Assembly: GCA_910585605.1 (NCBI GenBank)
Contig: CAJUFL010000010.1
Coordinates: 1-64,000 of the forward strand
Length of the DNA stretch: 64,000 nucleotides
Direction of reading: 5' to 3'
Source of the DNA: an uncultured Lachnospiraceae bacterium
GTDB taxonomy: Bacteria; Bacillota; Clostridia; Lachnospirales; Lachnospiraceae
Shown: piece after piece, positions 36,201 through 46,003 of the stretch
Numbering within the stretch: position 1 is the stretch's first letter
Layout: every line of letters begins with the position of its first letter
Notes under the pieces: generated by a model
Seen by the model: only the letters and a program-made list of their open reading frames with translations
The model's database searches: none
What the model was told of the DNA's origin: nothing
Translations under genes and position numbers: made by a program

Positions 36201-39200
36201 ATCCCGATCAACAGTTATTTTGCGGAACACCCGGAGATGATGCTCGGCACGATGAAGTATGACAAGGGGAGATTCGGTGAGAACAGTAATTATACGGTAT
36301 GCGTCAATGATGATCCGAACTTCAATCTGTATGAGGCACTAAATAACGCAATCGCAAACATCCATGCAGAGTATAAGGATTTTGAACTGGTTTCTGAGAG
36401 TGAGGAGAGTATCACGGCAGATATCCCTGCTGATCCCGATGTGAAGAATTTTACATTTACGGAACATGACGGGAAGATTTACTTTAGAAAGGACAGCAGG
36501 ATGTATGAGTGGGAGGCAGGTGATAAGACGGTAAAGCGTATCAGGGGTCTGATGAGGATCCGGGAACTGACAAGGAAAGTCATTGATATCCAGATAGAGG
36601 GTGCAAGCGAAGAGGAGTTAAAAACTGCTCAGAAGGAATTATCCGATACCTATGACCGATTTGTAAAAAGCTATGGTTATATCACGAGCAGGGGCAATTC
36701 GATGGCATTCCGTGAGGATGCGGACTATCCGCTTCTTTGTTCGTTGGAGATTGTGGACGAGGATGGAAATGTGGAGAAGGCAGAGATGTTCACGAAGCAG
36801 ACTATTAAAGCGAAGCAGGAGGTCACTCGTGTGGAGACGGCGGTGGAGGCATTAAACCTTTCCATCAATAAGTTTAACGGGGTCAATCTTCCGTATATGC
36901 TCTCAGTTTATGAGCCGGATATCAGCGGTTATATTGATGAAATCCGTGAAAAAAGTAAAAACAGTCGTGAAGTGAATGCCGTAGCAGAACCTATGGCATT
37001 TTCTGTTGCCGGGACAGGCAATCCCGATGATATTCAGATGGATGTGGAAGAAATCAGTCTTTCCGACAATCTTCGCTTTGAGCTTATGCGTGAGAAGCTG
37101 ATTGAGGAGTTGAAAGGTGTGATTTTCTGCAATCCGGAAGGCTACAATGAGAATGACCGCAACCGTGGCTGGGAGACGGCAGATGAATATCTTTCGGGCA
37201 ATGTCAGGGATAAGTTGGTGATTGCCGAGGCAAATGCGAAACTGAATCCTGAGATTTTCGGTACAAATGTGGAGGCACTTAAAGAGGTACAGCCCAAAGA
37301 CCTTGACGCATCCGAGATAGATGTGCGTATCGGCACGACATGGATTGAGCCGGAGGATTATCAGGCATTCATTTATGAGCTTCTGGATACGCCGTACTGG
37401 GCAAGGGATGATGGGAGTCCATATCGGAGAAATGGAATCAAAGTGAATCTGAACCGTTTTTCGGTGGAATGGTTTATTGAAAATAAATCAAGGGACAATC
37501 ATTCCGTGGCAGCTACAAAGACTTACGGCACGGGCAGGATTGATGCGTATTCCATCTTTGAATCCACCCTCAATATGCGTGTTGTGACAGTCAGGGACCG
37601 TATTGAGGACGGTGGAGGCAAATACCACTATGAAGTAAATAAGGAAGCCACCATGCTTGCGAGGGAGAAGCAGAATCAGATCAAAGAGGAGTTTAGAAAC
37701 TGGATATGGAAAGATCCTGACCGCAGGCAGAAGTATGTGGACTATTATAACCAGACATTCAACAACATCCGCCTCCGTGAGTATGACGGGAGCCATCTGG
37801 AGTTTCCGGGGATGAATCCCGATATCCACCTGGAAGAGCATCAGGTCAATGCGATTGCCCGTGTGCTCATGGGCGGAAATACACTTCTTGCCCATTGTGT
37901 CGGTGCCGGCAAAAGTTTTGAAATGATGGCATCGTGCATGGAACAGAAGAGACTGGGGCTTGCCAATAAAACGGTTATGGTTGTGCCAAAGTCCTTAATC
38001 GGTCAGACGGCAAGCGAGTTCCTGCGTCTTTATCCGTCTGCGAATATCCTTGTGGCATCGGAGAATGATTTTTCCAAAAAGCGCAGACAGCAGTTTATCG
38101 CACGTATCGCAACAGGGGATTATGACTGTATCATCATGTCGCACTCGCAGTTTGAGAAGATCCCGATATCAAAGGAACGTCAGCAGGAGCTTATGAACCG
38201 TCAGATTGATGAGCTGAATATGGCGATAGCGGATATCAAAGCGGAGAATGGCGAGAATTGGTCAGTCAAGCAGATGGAGGCACAGAAGAAGCGGCTTGAG
38301 GAGCAGATGAAGGAGCTTGTCGAGACTGTGGACAGGGATGATGTCATTACCTTTGAGGAACTGGGGATAGACTCAATCATGGTGGACGAGGCACATGCTT
38401 TCAAGCGTCTGACCATCTTTTCCAAGATGACCAATGTGGCAGGGATCACAGGGGCAGGCAGCAAGAGGGCAATGGATATGTACCTGAAATGCCAGTATAT
38501 CAATGAGATAAACGGCGGCAGGGGGATAGTCTTTGCCACGGGTACGCCTGTTTCCAATACGATGTGCGAAATGTATGTCATGCAGAGCTTTCTTCAAAAG
38601 GATGCCTTAGAGCAGCTTGGCATCTATCATTTTGACAGCTGGGCGGCAAACTTCGGTGAGGTCATGACTTCTCTTGAATTATCGGTAGAAGGCAACGGCT
38701 TCCGTTTCCGGAACCGCTTCAATAAGTTCGTGAACCTGCCGGAGCTGATGAACCTTTTTAAGGAAGTGGCAGATATCCGTACCCGTGACACACTTGATTT
38801 AAAAGTACCTGATCTTCGGGACGGGAATTATAAGATCATCTCATCCGAGCCTGACTGGTACACGAAGCAGGTCATGGAAGAACTCGTGGAAAGGGCAGAG
38901 CGGATACACAGTGGAGGCGTTGATCCGAGTGAGGATAATTTCCTAAAGATTACAAACGATGCAAGGCTTCTTGGTACAGATGCGAGGCTTCTTTACCCGG
39001 AAGCACTGGAGAATCCGGGCGGCAAGTTGAATCAGGTGGTTGACAATGTATATGAGGAGTATAAGAGAGCTGAGGACCTTGGGATCATAGGTACTCAGCT
39101 TGTTTTTTCGGACATAGGTACACCGAAGTCTAATTGGAAAGAGGAGATGCTGGAGCCGGATTACTATAAGAACGGGCACGATTTTGATGTATATAACTAC

Positions 39201-40535
39201 ATCAAGACGGAGCTTGTAAGGCGTGGCATCCCTGCAGAGGAGATTGCTTTTGTCCACGATGCGAAGACGGATGCTGCAAGGGAGGCACTTTTTAAGGATA
39301 TGAGGCTTGGAAACAAGAAGATCCTGATTGGTTCTACCGAAAAGTGCGGTACCGGTGTCAATGTGCAGACGCATCTTGTGGCGATGCACCATTGCGATTG
39401 CCCATGGAAACCATCAAGCATTGAGCAGAGAGAGGGCAGGGGCTTACGGCAGGGCAATGAAAATGAGTCCGTAGCAGTTTACCGTTATGTCACGAAAGGC
39501 ACTTTTGATGCGTATTCGTGGAGTGTGGTCGAGAATAAGCAGCGTTTCATCTCACAGGTCATGACTTCAAAGTCTATTGGCAGGAGCTGTGAGGATATCG
39601 ACGAGGTCACTTTCCAGTATGCGGAAATCAAAGCTGTGGCAACAGGCAATCCGTTAATAAAAGAGAAGATGGAGATTGACAACGATGTGCAGAGTCTGAA
39701 GCTTTTGAAGGCTTCGTACAACAGCCAGCACTACCAGCATCAGGATAATTTCATGGTGAAGCTGCCAAAGCTCATCAGTGCCGCTACGGAGAAGTTAAGC
39801 AATGTAAGGCAGGATGTGGCTTTTCGTGATGAGATGGTAAAGAAGATGCCCGACTTTGAGATAGAGGTATTCGGTCCGGTCATGCTCAGTGACAAAAAGC
39901 TAAAAGAGGAGAAGGCATCGCAGTTACAGATGGCTCTTGATATGGGTAAGGAGAAGCCTGTGGAGGAGACAGTCATCCGCACCGATGCAGGAGCCAACTA
40001 TAAGGAGAGGGCTGACGGTGGTACGGCTCTGCTTGCGGCGATATCAAGGGCAAAGACAGGCATCCGCACGGAGATAGGCAGATATAAAGGTTTTACCTTA
40101 TCCGTGGAAAAGAACTTCATGGGTATCAACTATCTCATACTGACAGGCAAGACAGACTATTCCATTGAAATCTCAAGTTCGCCGGTAGGCATGATGGTCC
40201 GTTTGGAAAATGAGTTTTCAAAGATTCAGGAAAAGGTCACTTTTCTTGAGCAGAAGCTTGAAACCTACCATAGAGATATGGAGAGAGCAAAAGCAGACTT
40301 TGAAAAACCGTTTGAGCACGAGGAAGAGCTTCAGCAGAAGTTGAAGCGGCAGTTTGAGATCAATGCGGAGCTTGACCTTGACAAGGCAGAGGGTGCGAAA
40401 GAAGAGAATTTCGATGCTGACAGGTCTGATGGCAGGGACGAGGCAGATTCCCGTGAACAAGATACAGATAAGGATGAACAGGAAGAATCCTACGGCATTG
40501 TGGATACTGGTGCGAGAAGCAGTGATGTCAGGTAG
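33285..40535 (+). CDS. Giant LtrC/SNF2-type methylase-helicase
   Basis: This 2416-aa protein is the large polyvalent protein of Tn1549-like elements. The N-terminal 1-110 resembles LtrC/ArdC-type DNA-binding domains. An Arg/Gly/Asp-rich low-complexity linker (about 250-395) encodes a second gene in another frame. An LPD-like domain (about 465-565) follows. An N6-DNA-methylase fold has SAM motif [13 protein letters not shown] (about 795) and NVPFGDY (about 860). A superfamily 2 helicase has Walker [13 protein letters not shown] (about 1535), DEAH (about 1701) and [14 protein letters not shown] (about 2045). A charged coiled coil ends it. Such proteins probably protect incoming single-stranded DNA or act as anti-restriction factors. 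AAAGGAGG precedes ATG 33285. Confidence 0.88.
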   Translation: MSVDYKCRQIYNDVIHDVTKTEETWKSVLSLCGRIYRYEFDNVLMVYAQRPKSTLIADYDTWKKVDRYVKRGSKGIAIYPSRALSPYCRYVFDISDTGGRNVNLTWSLDGDNLTDYAKRLAGEGSINLTGNESLGELKNKIWDFTKSEIRGILKETHAMRVNVLADKLGHQIISGMQDIRDDGLQIIERSIFYVVAGRCGFDQPKGEDRLSTITQIVKEDMIFELGSLVSDVSCEVLRNISCSIKAVERERRMSYERGTTVQRGSRRDAVSEHRDGEGESVTDREVRSDGDGLSEREPLREVSVSGEIRETDGGSGTGERGSVPDGGSDDGAVSEIPHGEKSGGHDGDVEDQRAGNETDTGDHRPRSDQQVSLDSGDSKKENNPLVSSDDTQGEYHQISFMDMMESPDNEFDRELKELENFGEERGADTASLFSHMESVLSEQEKEDLKAGKYTYLNPKKEPVPEEYIKTVVLRGTGFVGGKKRVCQIMQSEFVKSERVKKIKAEYGTGGAGWPLEGYGLHGYDTFQAKGIRFQWRDEEGEKEGYANWNTIEQVISALVLTGEYYTPEHEFVDAEPPKDLPESEDIIDADYVEMDAYDEEVDSFSEGIANDSIEELDEFAIPDEVGDMGIPDSKRASDEQNEDTWYGMTPGELAREDELVTFAEYGREFMDEESYNANFHMSPFATQSAGMMTRYDWNIKALRTLKQIQGENRAATHEEQEILSKYVGWGGLSQAFDANNENWKEEYGELKELLTPEEYEAARATVNNAFYTPSIVTSAIGNALVQFGFKDGNVLEPSLGVGNFFGCLPDSMSQAKLFGVEIDPVSAEIARLLYPSAKIEIKGFEETTYPDNFFDAVIGNVPFGDYKVFDPKYNKLNFKIHDYFLAKSIDQVRPGGIVAVITTKGTLDKKNNSIRKYIAERAELLGAVRLPDSTFSGNAGTEVTSDILFFQKRERKITIEPDWIHLDFSEDGIPINSYFAEHPEMMLGTMKYDKGRFGENSNYTVCVNDDPNFNLYEALNNAIANIHAEYKDFELVSESEESITADIPADPDVKNFTFTEHDGKIYFRKDSRMYEWEAGDKTVKRIRGLMRIRELTRKVIDIQIEGASEEELKTAQKELSDTYDRFVKSYGYITSRGNSMAFREDADYPLLCSLEIVDEDGNVEKAEMFTKQTIKAKQEVTRVETAVEALNLSINKFNGVNLPYMLSVYEPDISGYIDEIREKSKNSREVNAVAEPMAFSVAGTGNPDDIQMDVEEISLSDNLRFELMREKLIEELKGVIFCNPEGYNENDRNRGWETADEYLSGNVRDKLVIAEANAKLNPEIFGTNVEALKEVQPKDLDASEIDVRIGTTWIEPEDYQAFIYELLDTPYWARDDGSPYRRNGIKVNLNRFSVEWFIENKSRDNHSVAATKTYGTGRIDAYSIFESTLNMRVVTVRDRIEDGGGKYHYEVNKEATMLAREKQNQIKEEFRNWIWKDPDRRQKYVDYYNQTFNNIRLREYDGSHLEFPGMNPDIHLEEHQVNAIARVLMGGNTLLAHCVGAGKSFEMMASCMEQKRLGLANKTVMVVPKSLIGQTASEFLRLYPSANILVASENDFSKKRRQQFIARIATGDYDCIIMSHSQFEKIPISKERQQELMNRQIDELNMAIADIKAENGENWSVKQMEAQKKRLEEQMKELVETVDRDDVITFEELGIDSIMVDEAHAFKRLTIFSKMTNVAGITGAGSKRAMDMYLKCQYINEINGGRGIVFATGTPVSNTMCEMYVMQSFLQKDALEQLGIYHFDSWAANFGEVMTSLELSVEGNGFRFRNRFNKFVNLPELMNLFKEVADIRTRDTLDLKVPDLRDGNYKIISSEPDWYTKQVMEELVERAERIHSGGVDPSEDNFLKITNDARLLGTDARLLYPEALENPGGKLNQVVDNVYEEYKRAEDLGIIGTQLVFSDIGTPKSNWKEEMLEPDYYKNGHDFDVYNYIKTELVRRGIPAEEIAFVHDAKTDAAREALFKDMRLGNKKILIGSTEKCGTGVNVQTHLVAMHHCDCPWKPSSIEQREGRGLRQGNENESVAVYRYVTKGTFDAYSWSVVENKQRFISQVMTSKSIGRSCEDIDEVTFQYAEIKAVATGNPLIKEKMEIDNDVQSLKLLKASYNSQHYQHQDNFMVKLPKLISAATEKLSNVRQDVAFRDEMVKKMPDFEIEVFGPVMLSDKKLKEEKASQLQMALDMGKEKPVEETVIRTDAGANYKERADGGTALLAAISRAKTGIRTEIGRYKGFTLSVEKNFMGINYLILTGKTDYSIEISSSPVGMMVRLENEFSKIQEKVTFLEQKLETYHRDMERAKADFEKPFEHEEELQQKLKRQFEINAELDLDKAEGAKEENFDADRSDGRDEADSREQDTDKDEQEESYGIVDTGARSSDVR
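34048..34404 (+). CDS. TnpV-like protein nested inside the giant helicase gene
   Basis: This 118-aa frame lies wholly inside the 2416-aa gene in a different reading frame. It begins with ATG 34048, 7 bases after a perfect AGGAGG (34035-34040). The product matches the TnpV family: YPNIVMEKE start, [20 protein letters not shown] (about 30-50), [30 protein letters not shown] at the end. TnpV proteins occur on Clostridial mobile elements; their role is not settled. The host frame reads only low-complexity Arg/Gly/Asp/Ser here, so the nested gene most likely dictates the base sequence. Evidence for expression is the ribosome-binding site and family match. Confidence 0.75.
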   Translation: MSVALQYKEGADGMLYPNIVMEKENLSQIGKYGLMAMDYLKENHYERYLSLARFGRLTEVLAPVNEEAYRMEDQMMEQYLKSHTAKNPADTMEMWKIREQGMRQIQEIIVHDLINKYH

Positions 40536-40547
40536 AGGGAGGAGACT

Positions 40548-41192
40548 ATGAGCAGGCGTAAGTTTATATTCGTTGTTGTAATAGGGATTGCTTTCGTGGC
40601 AGTCCCTTTTATTTTCAGGGCAATAGACAAAAACAATTCTGATAAGTATATCAGGGAATTCGAGGTGAATAATGATGAGACAGATGAAGGGCAGGAGGAT
40701 CAGAGCAAAGCCTCCGGTGGTAAAAAGAAATCTTCCAAGAAGATACCGGACGGTGCCATCGGCATCATCGAGATCAAAAGTCTCGATATCTGCTATCCCA
40801 TCTTTGAGGGAGCGGGCAGCACACAGTTAAACTTAGGAATCGGGCATATGGAGAACACGGCACCCTTATGTGAGAAGGGAAATGCGGTGCTTGCCGGTCA
40901 CAATGGGAGCAGGAGAGGGGTGTTTTTCACGAACCTGAGCAATATCCGTATCGGTGCAAAGGTCAAAGTAACGAATAAGGAAAAGGTCACGCATACCTAC
41001 GAAGCGTATGAGACCGGAGTATATGGACCTTATGACGAGACGGTATATGCAGAGTCGGAAGAGGAATGCCTGACACTTTTTACCTGTGCTTATTCCGGGT
41101 CAAGGCGGTTTGTGGTGAGATGCAGGCTCGTTGATCCAGAGCCGGAACAGGTGGAATCAGTACAGGAGAATGGGCAGACAGACCAGGATTGA
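40548..41192 (+). CDS. Membrane-bound sortase
   Basis: This 214-aa transpeptidase has an N-terminal anchor (about 4-24), an acidic and Lys/Ser-rich linker, and a sortase barrel. Catalytic His is in LAGHNGS (about 118), catalytic Cys in LTLFTCAYS (about 180) and Arg in RRFVVRCRLV (about 188). It would cleave the LPQTG signal of the element's adhesin at 10046. The class is not certain; the GIIEIKSLDI...YPIFEG strand pattern suggests class D or B. GGGAGGA precedes the start. It lies 12 bp after the giant gene in the same operon, unlike most sortases, which neighbour their substrates. Confidence 0.88.
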   Translation: MSRRKFIFVVVIGIAFVAVPFIFRAIDKNNSDKYIREFEVNNDETDEGQEDQSKASGGKKKSSKKIPDGAIGIIEIKSLDICYPIFEGAGSTQLNLGIGHMENTAPLCEKGNAVLAGHNGSRRGVFFTNLSNIRIGAKVKVTNKEKVTHTYEAYETGVYGPYDETVYAESEEECLTLFTCAYSGSRRFVVRCRLVDPEPEQVESVQENGQTDQD

Positions 41193-41257
41193 TGCTGCCT
41201 GTTATCGTAACTGTCAATTTTATACAGTGTGAATTTCACGCAGAAAGAGAGGCAACT

Positions 41258-41929
41258 ATGAATTATCGAATCAATGTATTTGAGGTAAAGGGCAACGATA
41301 GCAATGTAAAAGCCTACGCAAATGTGGCTTTTGGGGAGTCATTCGTGGTAAGGAATATTGCTATCGTGGAGAGAAAGGATGGTGAGGGTCTTTTTGTGGA
41401 TATGCCGTCCTATCGCAGTAATGAGGTGGATATCGACGGAAATCCTGTTTACAAGGATATCGCTAATCCGGTCACAAAAGAGTTTTATCAGGAGCTTACC
41501 GATAATATCCTCAAAGCCTATGAGCAGCGTGCGGAACTTGGCAAGGACGGACTGAAGGTCGGAAATGACAGTGCTGAGCCTGTGTTCAATGTGTCGGTGA
41601 CACCGATTGACAGAGAAGGAAGTCATATAAAAGGACTTGCGAGAATGTATATCGAGGATTCTTTTGTGGTGCAGAATATCAGCGTAGTCGAGGGAAAGAA
41701 CGGTCTGTTTGTGTCCATGCCTGCTTACAAGAACAGCAGGGGAGACTATCAGGACATCGCATTTCCAATCACGAAGGATTTCAGGGGAAAGCTCTTTGAT
41801 TCCATTCTTGATACCTATAAGCAGGAGAAAGACAGACCGAGGGAAGCTGCACCGGCAAAAGAGGTAGTGAAGTCCCATGATGACAGTTTTCTTGAAGTCG
41901 GAGACAAGGACACGCTCCCTTTTCGCTGA
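41258..41929 (+). CDS. Tandem SpoVG-like domain protein
   Basis: This 223-aa protein consists of two SpoVG-like domains (about 1-90 and 105-195). Each reads V.A...V.F.ESFVV.NI.VVE...GLFV.MP..., then (D/A)IA.P.TK.F...L. SpoVG proteins bind DNA or RNA and modulate gene expression. Single SpoVG genes are common, and a fused pair is typical of Clostridial mobile elements. AAAGAGAGG precedes ATG 41258; the open frame to 41189 has no site. It may regulate transfer genes. Confidence 0.8.
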   Translation: MNYRINVFEVKGNDSNVKAYANVAFGESFVVRNIAIVERKDGEGLFVDMPSYRSNEVDIDGNPVYKDIANPVTKEFYQELTDNILKAYEQRAELGKDGLKVGNDSAEPVFNVSVTPIDREGSHIKGLARMYIEDSFVVQNISVVEGKNGLFVSMPAYKNSRGDYQDIAFPITKDFRGKLFDSILDTYKQEKDRPREAAPAKEVVKSHDDSFLEVGDKDTLPFR

Positions 41930-41988
41930 TGGATGGATATGTTTTAGATGGACCGGGGCTTTATGCCTCGGAGAAAGGAGAAGATCCA

Positions 41989-42783
41989 ATGGATGAGAGT
42001 ATAGAGTCTTTTTCAAAAGATAAGGATATATCATTTCTTTTGGGTGCTTTGCAGCAGATAAAGGATCACGATGGATATGAGGAGTTTGCAAATACCGTGT
42101 CCTTTATTGATTCCCTTGAGAACACATTATCTTCGATGATGAAACAGATTGTGGATATGCATGAAGAAATCAAAACAGTTCATGAGCAGAATGATTATCT
42201 GATGAGCAGGGCAGAACGTGGAGTGAAAGATGTTCTGATGGAACAGGTAAAAAAGGCTGAGCAAAAGGTGCAGGAGCTGTATAATAAACTGACAGAGGTA
42301 AAGGACAATCTGAAACGGTTTGCGTCCGATACGGTAAAGAAGTTTAAGATGTTCGGTAACAAAGCACTTTTTAAGGCTGTGGATATCATGCATATCAGAC
42401 AGGCTCTGACAGGCATCAGGGATAAAGCCGACAGTATGGTGAGGAGCATAGATTCGCTTTCTGATATGGTGGAGGGTTATAAATCCCGTGCAGAGTACGA
42501 GACGGAGCATAGAGGCACACAATACAAAGAGGAGTCTTATCAACAGGAGTCTATAAGTGCTGTGGCGGAGGAGCAGTCTTATCAGGAATCAGCACAGGCA
42601 CTCAGCTATGAAGAGGAGATGCAGAAGTTCATGGAGACCAAAGTCAGCGAAGGAGTGACCTATGAGTGCAATCAGGATGCGTATGAGGATTTCAGGGCAT
42701 ATTATGATAAGAAGATGAAATCAGACGGTGTGGCAGGAGTTACTAATTCGTTATCCAAGGGAAGTGAACCAAAATGCCGTTAA
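41989..42783 (+). CDS. DUF6674-like coiled-coil protein
   Basis: This 264-aa protein has the DUF6674 pattern: an N-terminal LGALQQIKDHDGYEEFANTVSFIDSLE (about 15-45) and a long coiled coil (about 45-100) with an RGVKDVLMEQVKKAEQKVQELY segment. A Lys-rich helix and the signature FGNKALFKAVDIMHIRQALTGI (about 120-145) follow. I chose ATG 41989 with AAAGGAG 8 bases upstream; an upstream ATG at 41929 overlaps the SpoVG-like stop. It closes the operon before a terminator. The function is unknown. Confidence 0.65.
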   Translation: MDESIESFSKDKDISFLLGALQQIKDHDGYEEFANTVSFIDSLENTLSSMMKQIVDMHEEIKTVHEQNDYLMSRAERGVKDVLMEQVKKAEQKVQELYNKLTEVKDNLKRFASDTVKKFKMFGNKALFKAVDIMHIRQALTGIRDKADSMVRSIDSLSDMVEGYKSRAEYETEHRGTQYKEESYQQESISAVAEEQSYQESAQALSYEEEMQKFMETKVSEGVTYECNQDAYEDFRAYYDKKMKSDGVAGVTNSLSKGSEPKCR

Positions 42784-42789
42784 TTCGTA

Positions 42790-42829
42790 ATGGTAGTCAC
42801 ACTTTTTGTGTGGCTGCCGTTGTTTTTTT
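42790..42829 (+). terminator. Terminator of the helicase operon
   Basis: GGTAGTCACAC pairs with GTGTGGCTGCC (two G-U pairs), followed by a T-run of seven. Confidence 0.85.
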
Positions 42830-42838
42830 GATTAAAAC

Positions 42839-42867
42839 TTGACAATGCACGCAATGCGTGTTATATT
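42839..42867 (+). promoter_or_regulatory. Promoter with palindromic operator in its spacer
   Basis: TTGACA (42839-42844) and TATATT (42862-42867) are 17 bases apart. The spacer is filled by the perfect palindrome CACGCA-A-TGCGTG (42848-42860), an ideal place for a repressor. The next gene encodes an HTH protein, which suggests autoregulation. The same 14-base sequence CACGCAATGCGTGT occurs at 33754 inside the giant gene. Confidence 0.8.
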
Positions 42868-42915
42868 ATAAGTAATAAGAAAGATAGATATTAAACTTTT
42901 CGGAAGGAGGTCGGT

Positions 42916-43149
42916 ATGGTTACGGAAGCAAAGGATGAGATCAAGAAAATGCGTGAAGAAGCCGGCATGACACAGAAAGCTTTTAGCGACTTCTTCGGAA
43001 TCCCGGTCAGGACACTTCAGGATTGGGAAGCAGGATTTAGAAAACCACCTGAATATGTGGTGCGACTCCTTCCATACAAGCTAAAAGCAGAGTGGGATTA
43101 TGAGAATCGGAGACCTAAGACTTCAGGATCCACTAAAAAGGAGGGATGA
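42916..43149 (+). CDS. XRE-family HTH regulator
   Basis: This 77-aa protein has a complete helix-turn-helix: EIKKMREEAGMTQKAFSDFFGIPVRTLQDWEAGFRKPP is the pattern (about residues 7-45). It lacks a ligand domain, so it is probably a simple repressor. GGAAGGAGG precedes the ATG. Its own promoter carries a palindrome between -35 and -10, so negative autoregulation is likely. It is the first gene of the accessory operon with the secreted transglutaminase-like gene downstream. Confidence 0.85.
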   Translation: MVTEAKDEIKKMREEAGMTQKAFSDFFGIPVRTLQDWEAGFRKPPEYVVRLLPYKLKAEWDYENRRPKTSGSTKKEG

Positions 43150-43158
43150 TAAGAGGAT

Positions 43159-43260
43159 ATGCAGCTTGGATTTGAAGTCATGAAACAATTAAATACAGCA
43201 CTCGCAGGGGAAAATGATCTGGAGTACATGGAGAAAGCCTGTGGCGGTGTAGGTCGCTAG
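43159..43260 (+). CDS. 33-aa small ORF after the HTH gene
   Basis: MQLGFEVMKQLNTALAG... has an AAGAGGAT site and ends at TAG 43258-43260. The 100 bases after it (43261-43366) contain GTAGTCGCTG-type local pairing but no gene. It may be a truncated remnant; no family is recognised. Confidence 0.3.
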   Translation: MQLGFEVMKQLNTALAGENDLEYMEKACGGVGR

Positions 43261-43366
43261 CCGTGGGTGATTCTGACGAGGCAGCAGTAGTCGCTGATAG
43301 TCCGAATGTGAGTTGCCACCTATGATGAATGAGCCTGTATGGTTCAAAGAAAGGAAGGCGATTGAT

Positions 43367-44485
43367 ATGAGGACGAATGAATCAAAGAAAACGGTATGGT
43401 TTATGCTTGCAGCGATGCTGCTTGTGATGATGTTCGTGTCAGAACCGGTGGAAGCGAAAACGTCAAAGAGGATTACAGCAAAAAGTAAGACTTTATCCGT
43501 GGGGCAGGAATATAAGCTGAAAATCAAGGGCTTGTCAAAGAAAGAGAAGAAAAGCAAAAAGAAAGTATCGTGGAAAATATCCGACAAGAGTGTGGTCGTA
43601 TTTAAGGAGAAGACGAAGTACGGAGTGGCTATCAAAGCGAGAAACTACGGCACGGTAAAGGTGACGGGAACCTATAAGGGAAAGAAATATAGCTGTAAGA
43701 TAAAGGTGATCGGAAACGATAATGACTCTGAAGAAAAGGCAGAAGAATTAGATGGCTCTCAGATTGGTAGTGCAAAACTGAATGCGAGTGAAGTGGATTT
43801 ATATTATATGGAGGACGAGGACAGGCAGTATATTACACAGCCATCCGGTCATACCGGAAGTTTTCAGTTCAAGGTGTCAGGCGTGCCAAAAGACGAAATG
43901 ATCAAGTGGAGTATAGAAACTGGTAAAAAGGCGAATTGTTATCATGTTTCAGATGATGGAAAAGTCAGTCTGGTCATGGATCCGTCGAGCCTTGATGAGC
44001 CTGGTGATGCCACTCTGATAGCGAAACTTGAGAACGGAACAGAGCTGAAAGCTAAGCTGCATGGATATTCTGAGAGAGGGATTTCGGTAAAAAGGGTCTT
44101 TGAGGACTTTAAAAAGAAATATATAACCTCAGATATGACACAGTATGAGATAATGGAAACCATAGCGAAATATGTCGAGCATGAGTATGATTATGTCCTT
44201 TATCAGTCTGACTGGCGATATATGGTCATCAGTGGTGGCGGAGATTGCTACGCAAGCAGGTATTTCGTGAAATATTTGTGCGAGGCACAAGGTATTAAGG
44301 CACTTGCTCTTCTAGGAGAGGATTATCATGGGAACACACTCGTAAAGGCAGATGGCAGGATGTATATCGTGGTGACAGGCATCAATGAGCCGAAGCCCAG
44401 ACGATACATGATCCTGAAACCGTCAGACGAGAATTTACAGAATATAGCGAAACAGAGCAGGATTGACCTGTCGTACTTTGACTAG
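43367..44485 (+). CDS. Secreted protein with Ig-like and transglutaminase-like domains
   Basis: This 372-aa protein has a signal peptide (about 1-30, cleavage near VEA-K). A Lys-rich bacterial Ig-like (Big_2) domain with KSKTLSVGQEYKLKIKG and the ending GTVKVTGTYKGKKYSCKIKV follows (about 35-115). A middle region comes next, and then a C-terminal transglutaminase-like fold with Cys in GGGDCYASRYFVKYLCEAQGI (about 285-306), His in YHGNTLVK and Asp in KADGRMYIV. Such proteins act in the envelope as proteases or cross-linkers, and this one may modify surface proteins of the carrier. ATG 43367 follows AAAGGAAGG. A possible adhesion or wall-modifying cargo. Confidence 0.7.
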   Translation: MRTNESKKTVWFMLAAMLLVMMFVSEPVEAKTSKRITAKSKTLSVGQEYKLKIKGLSKKEKKSKKKVSWKISDKSVVVFKEKTKYGVAIKARNYGTVKVTGTYKGKKYSCKIKVIGNDNDSEEKAEELDGSQIGSAKLNASEVDLYYMEDEDRQYITQPSGHTGSFQFKVSGVPKDEMIKWSIETGKKANCYHVSDDGKVSLVMDPSSLDEPGDATLIAKLENGTELKAKLHGYSERGISVKRVFEDFKKKYITSDMTQYEIMETIAKYVEHEYDYVLYQSDWRYMVISGGGDCYASRYFVKYLCEAQGIKALALLGEDYHGNTLVKADGRMYIVVTGINEPKPRRYMILKPSDENLQNIAKQSRIDLSYFD

Positions 44486-44497
44486 GGGGTAATCCTG

Positions 44498-44776
44498 ATG
44501 GCAGATAAAGAGAAAAAATGGTCGGTAGACTGGCGGACATTTAACTGGAAAGAGGTTGACAAAGAGATTGAGGAGAAGCAGCCAAAGAGTGAGGAAGAAA
44601 TCACTACCATTAGCAGGGATATGTTCATAGAGTACCTGCATTGGCTGAACGAGACATCACCGGAGCTGCTTGATATAGCGTTCATGATGACTAAGATGCA
44701 GCAGGAGGGAGCACCGGAGGAAGATATAGATATATTGAGGAATCTCTGGGATAGACTGACCGGACGGAAGGGGTGA
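44498..44776 (+). CDS. Unknown 92-aa acidic protein
   Basis: This soluble acidic protein (many Glu and Lys) has a Trp-rich start (KKWSVDWRTFNWKEVDKEIEEK pattern) and a helical C-terminal half ending DILRNLWDRLTGRKG. AGGGGG precedes the start. It is 12 bp after the transglutaminase-like gene, so it is in the same operon. No family is recognised. Confidence 0.55.
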   Translation: MADKEKKWSVDWRTFNWKEVDKEIEEKQPKSEEEITTISRDMFIEYLHWLNETSPELLDIAFMMTKMQQEGAPEEDIDILRNLWDRLTGRKG

Positions 44777-44835
44777 TTGGCGTCAGGTGGTGGAAATCGG
44801 TGGTTGGTGTTATTAAAAATATATAGTGAATCAAG

Positions 44836-44872
44836 AGGCATGGCAGAGAAAGAGAGCTGTGCCTTTTTTTCT
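44836..44872 (+). terminator. Terminator before the WYL gene
   Basis: AGGCA(TGG)CAG pairs with CTGTGCCT, followed by seven T residues. It ends the accessory operon. Confidence 0.7.
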
Positions 44873-44905
44873 GTACTGATTTTGGTACTGAAGTTTACAA
44901 AATCC

Positions 44906-44934
44906 TTGTATTTTCAACGTTTTTGTGAGATAAT
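44906..44934 (+). promoter_or_regulatory. Putative promoter of the WYL regulator
   Basis: TTGTAT (44906-44911) and GATAAT (44929-44934) are 17 bases apart, 35 bases before the start codon. Confidence 0.55.
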
Positions 44935-44968
44935 GGGTTGTAGAATACACGAAAGAGAGGAAATTCGT

Positions 44969-45961
44969 ATGGCAAAAGGTGAGAACCAGAGGCTTAAGCT
45001 TCTTTATCTGTTGGACATACTGAATACCTATACAGACGATGAACACGCACTTTCTATGGCAGAACTTGTATCCAAACTGGATGCATGTGGCGTAAATGCA
45101 GAGCGAAAAGCATTATATACGGATATAGAAGAACTGCGAAAATATGGGGCAGATATTATCGGGGAAAAGGACGGATCAAGCTATACTTATCGTATCGGAA
45201 ACAGAAAATTTGAACTTGCAGAACTGAAGCTCCTTGTAGATGCAGTTCAATCATCGAAGTTCATCACAAGAAAGAAATCATCGGAGCTTATCAAAAAACT
45301 GGAGGATCAGACGAGTAAGTACCATGCAGCCACATTGAACCATCAGGTATTTGTGGCTGGGCGTGTAAAGACAATGAATGAGAGTATCTACTACAATGTA
45401 GATCTGATCCATACGGCTATTTCGGAGGATGTAAAGGTCAGATTCCGGTATTTTATGTGGAACGAACACAAAAAACAGGTTTACAGACGGGGAGGAGCGT
45501 ATTATAGTGTGTCTCCGTGGGGACTGACATGGGATGACGAGAACTATTATCTTATCGGTTATGACGATGAGTATGAGAGTATACGCTATTACAGGGTTGA
45601 TAAGATGAAGAAGATTGTTATTACTGATGATAAGCGGGAGGGTAAGGAAAGTTTTAAATCTTTGGACATGGCTGCATACTCGAAAAAGCGTTTCGGAATG
45701 TTTGATGGGGAGGAGACAGAAGTAGAATTGCTATGTGAGAATCACATGGCTGGTGTCATCGTAGACCGATTTGGAAAGTCCACACCGTTTTTGAAACAGG
45801 ACGAGAATCATTTTATTGCCATCGTATCTGTGGCTGTGAGCATACAGTTTATTGGTTGGATTGTTGCTTTGGGAGAGGGCGTGAAGATTGTGGGACCCGA
45901 CTCGGTGGTAGACCAGATGAGAAATCAGGTATATCGCCTAAATGAGACATATTTGGATTAG
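44969..45961 (+). CDS. WYL-domain transcriptional regulator
   Basis: This 330-aa protein has an N-terminal winged helix (LKLLYLLDILNTYTDDEHALSMAELVSKL, about 10-40) and a central WYL domain with VRFRYFMWNEHKKQVYRRGGAYYSVSPWGLTW (about 155-190). The YYLIGYDDEYESIRYYRVDKM strand follows, then a C-terminal WCX-like extension. WYL proteins sense nucleic-acid or nucleotide ligands and control phage-defence loci such as BREX and CBASS. It lies just ahead of the phosphorothioation cassette, with the IS66 element inserted between. GAGAGGAAATTC precedes ATG 44969. Control of the downstream cassette is a reasonable inference. Confidence 0.85.
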   Translation: MAKGENQRLKLLYLLDILNTYTDDEHALSMAELVSKLDACGVNAERKALYTDIEELRKYGADIIGEKDGSSYTYRIGNRKFELAELKLLVDAVQSSKFITRKKSSELIKKLEDQTSKYHAATLNHQVFVAGRVKTMNESIYYNVDLIHTAISEDVKVRFRYFMWNEHKKQVYRRGGAYYSVSPWGLTWDDENYYLIGYDDEYESIRYYRVDKMKKIVITDDKREGKESFKSLDMAAYSKKRFGMFDGEETEVELLCENHMAGVIVDRFGKSTPFLKQDENHFIAIVSVAVSIQFIGWIVALGEGVKIVGPDSVVDQMRNQVYRLNETYLD

Positions 45962-45968
45962 AGGTTAT

Positions 45969-46003
45969 ATGCATCGGAGCAGGTTGGTTCTGATGCATTT
46001 TTC
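45969..46003 (+). terminator. Terminator after the WYL gene
   Basis: ATGCATC pairs with GATGCAT, followed by TTTTTCTTT. Confidence 0.65.

Noticed and set aside
43261..43366. Riboswitch upstream of the transglutaminase-like gene
   Set aside because: Only weak local pairing and no recognisable aptamer core.
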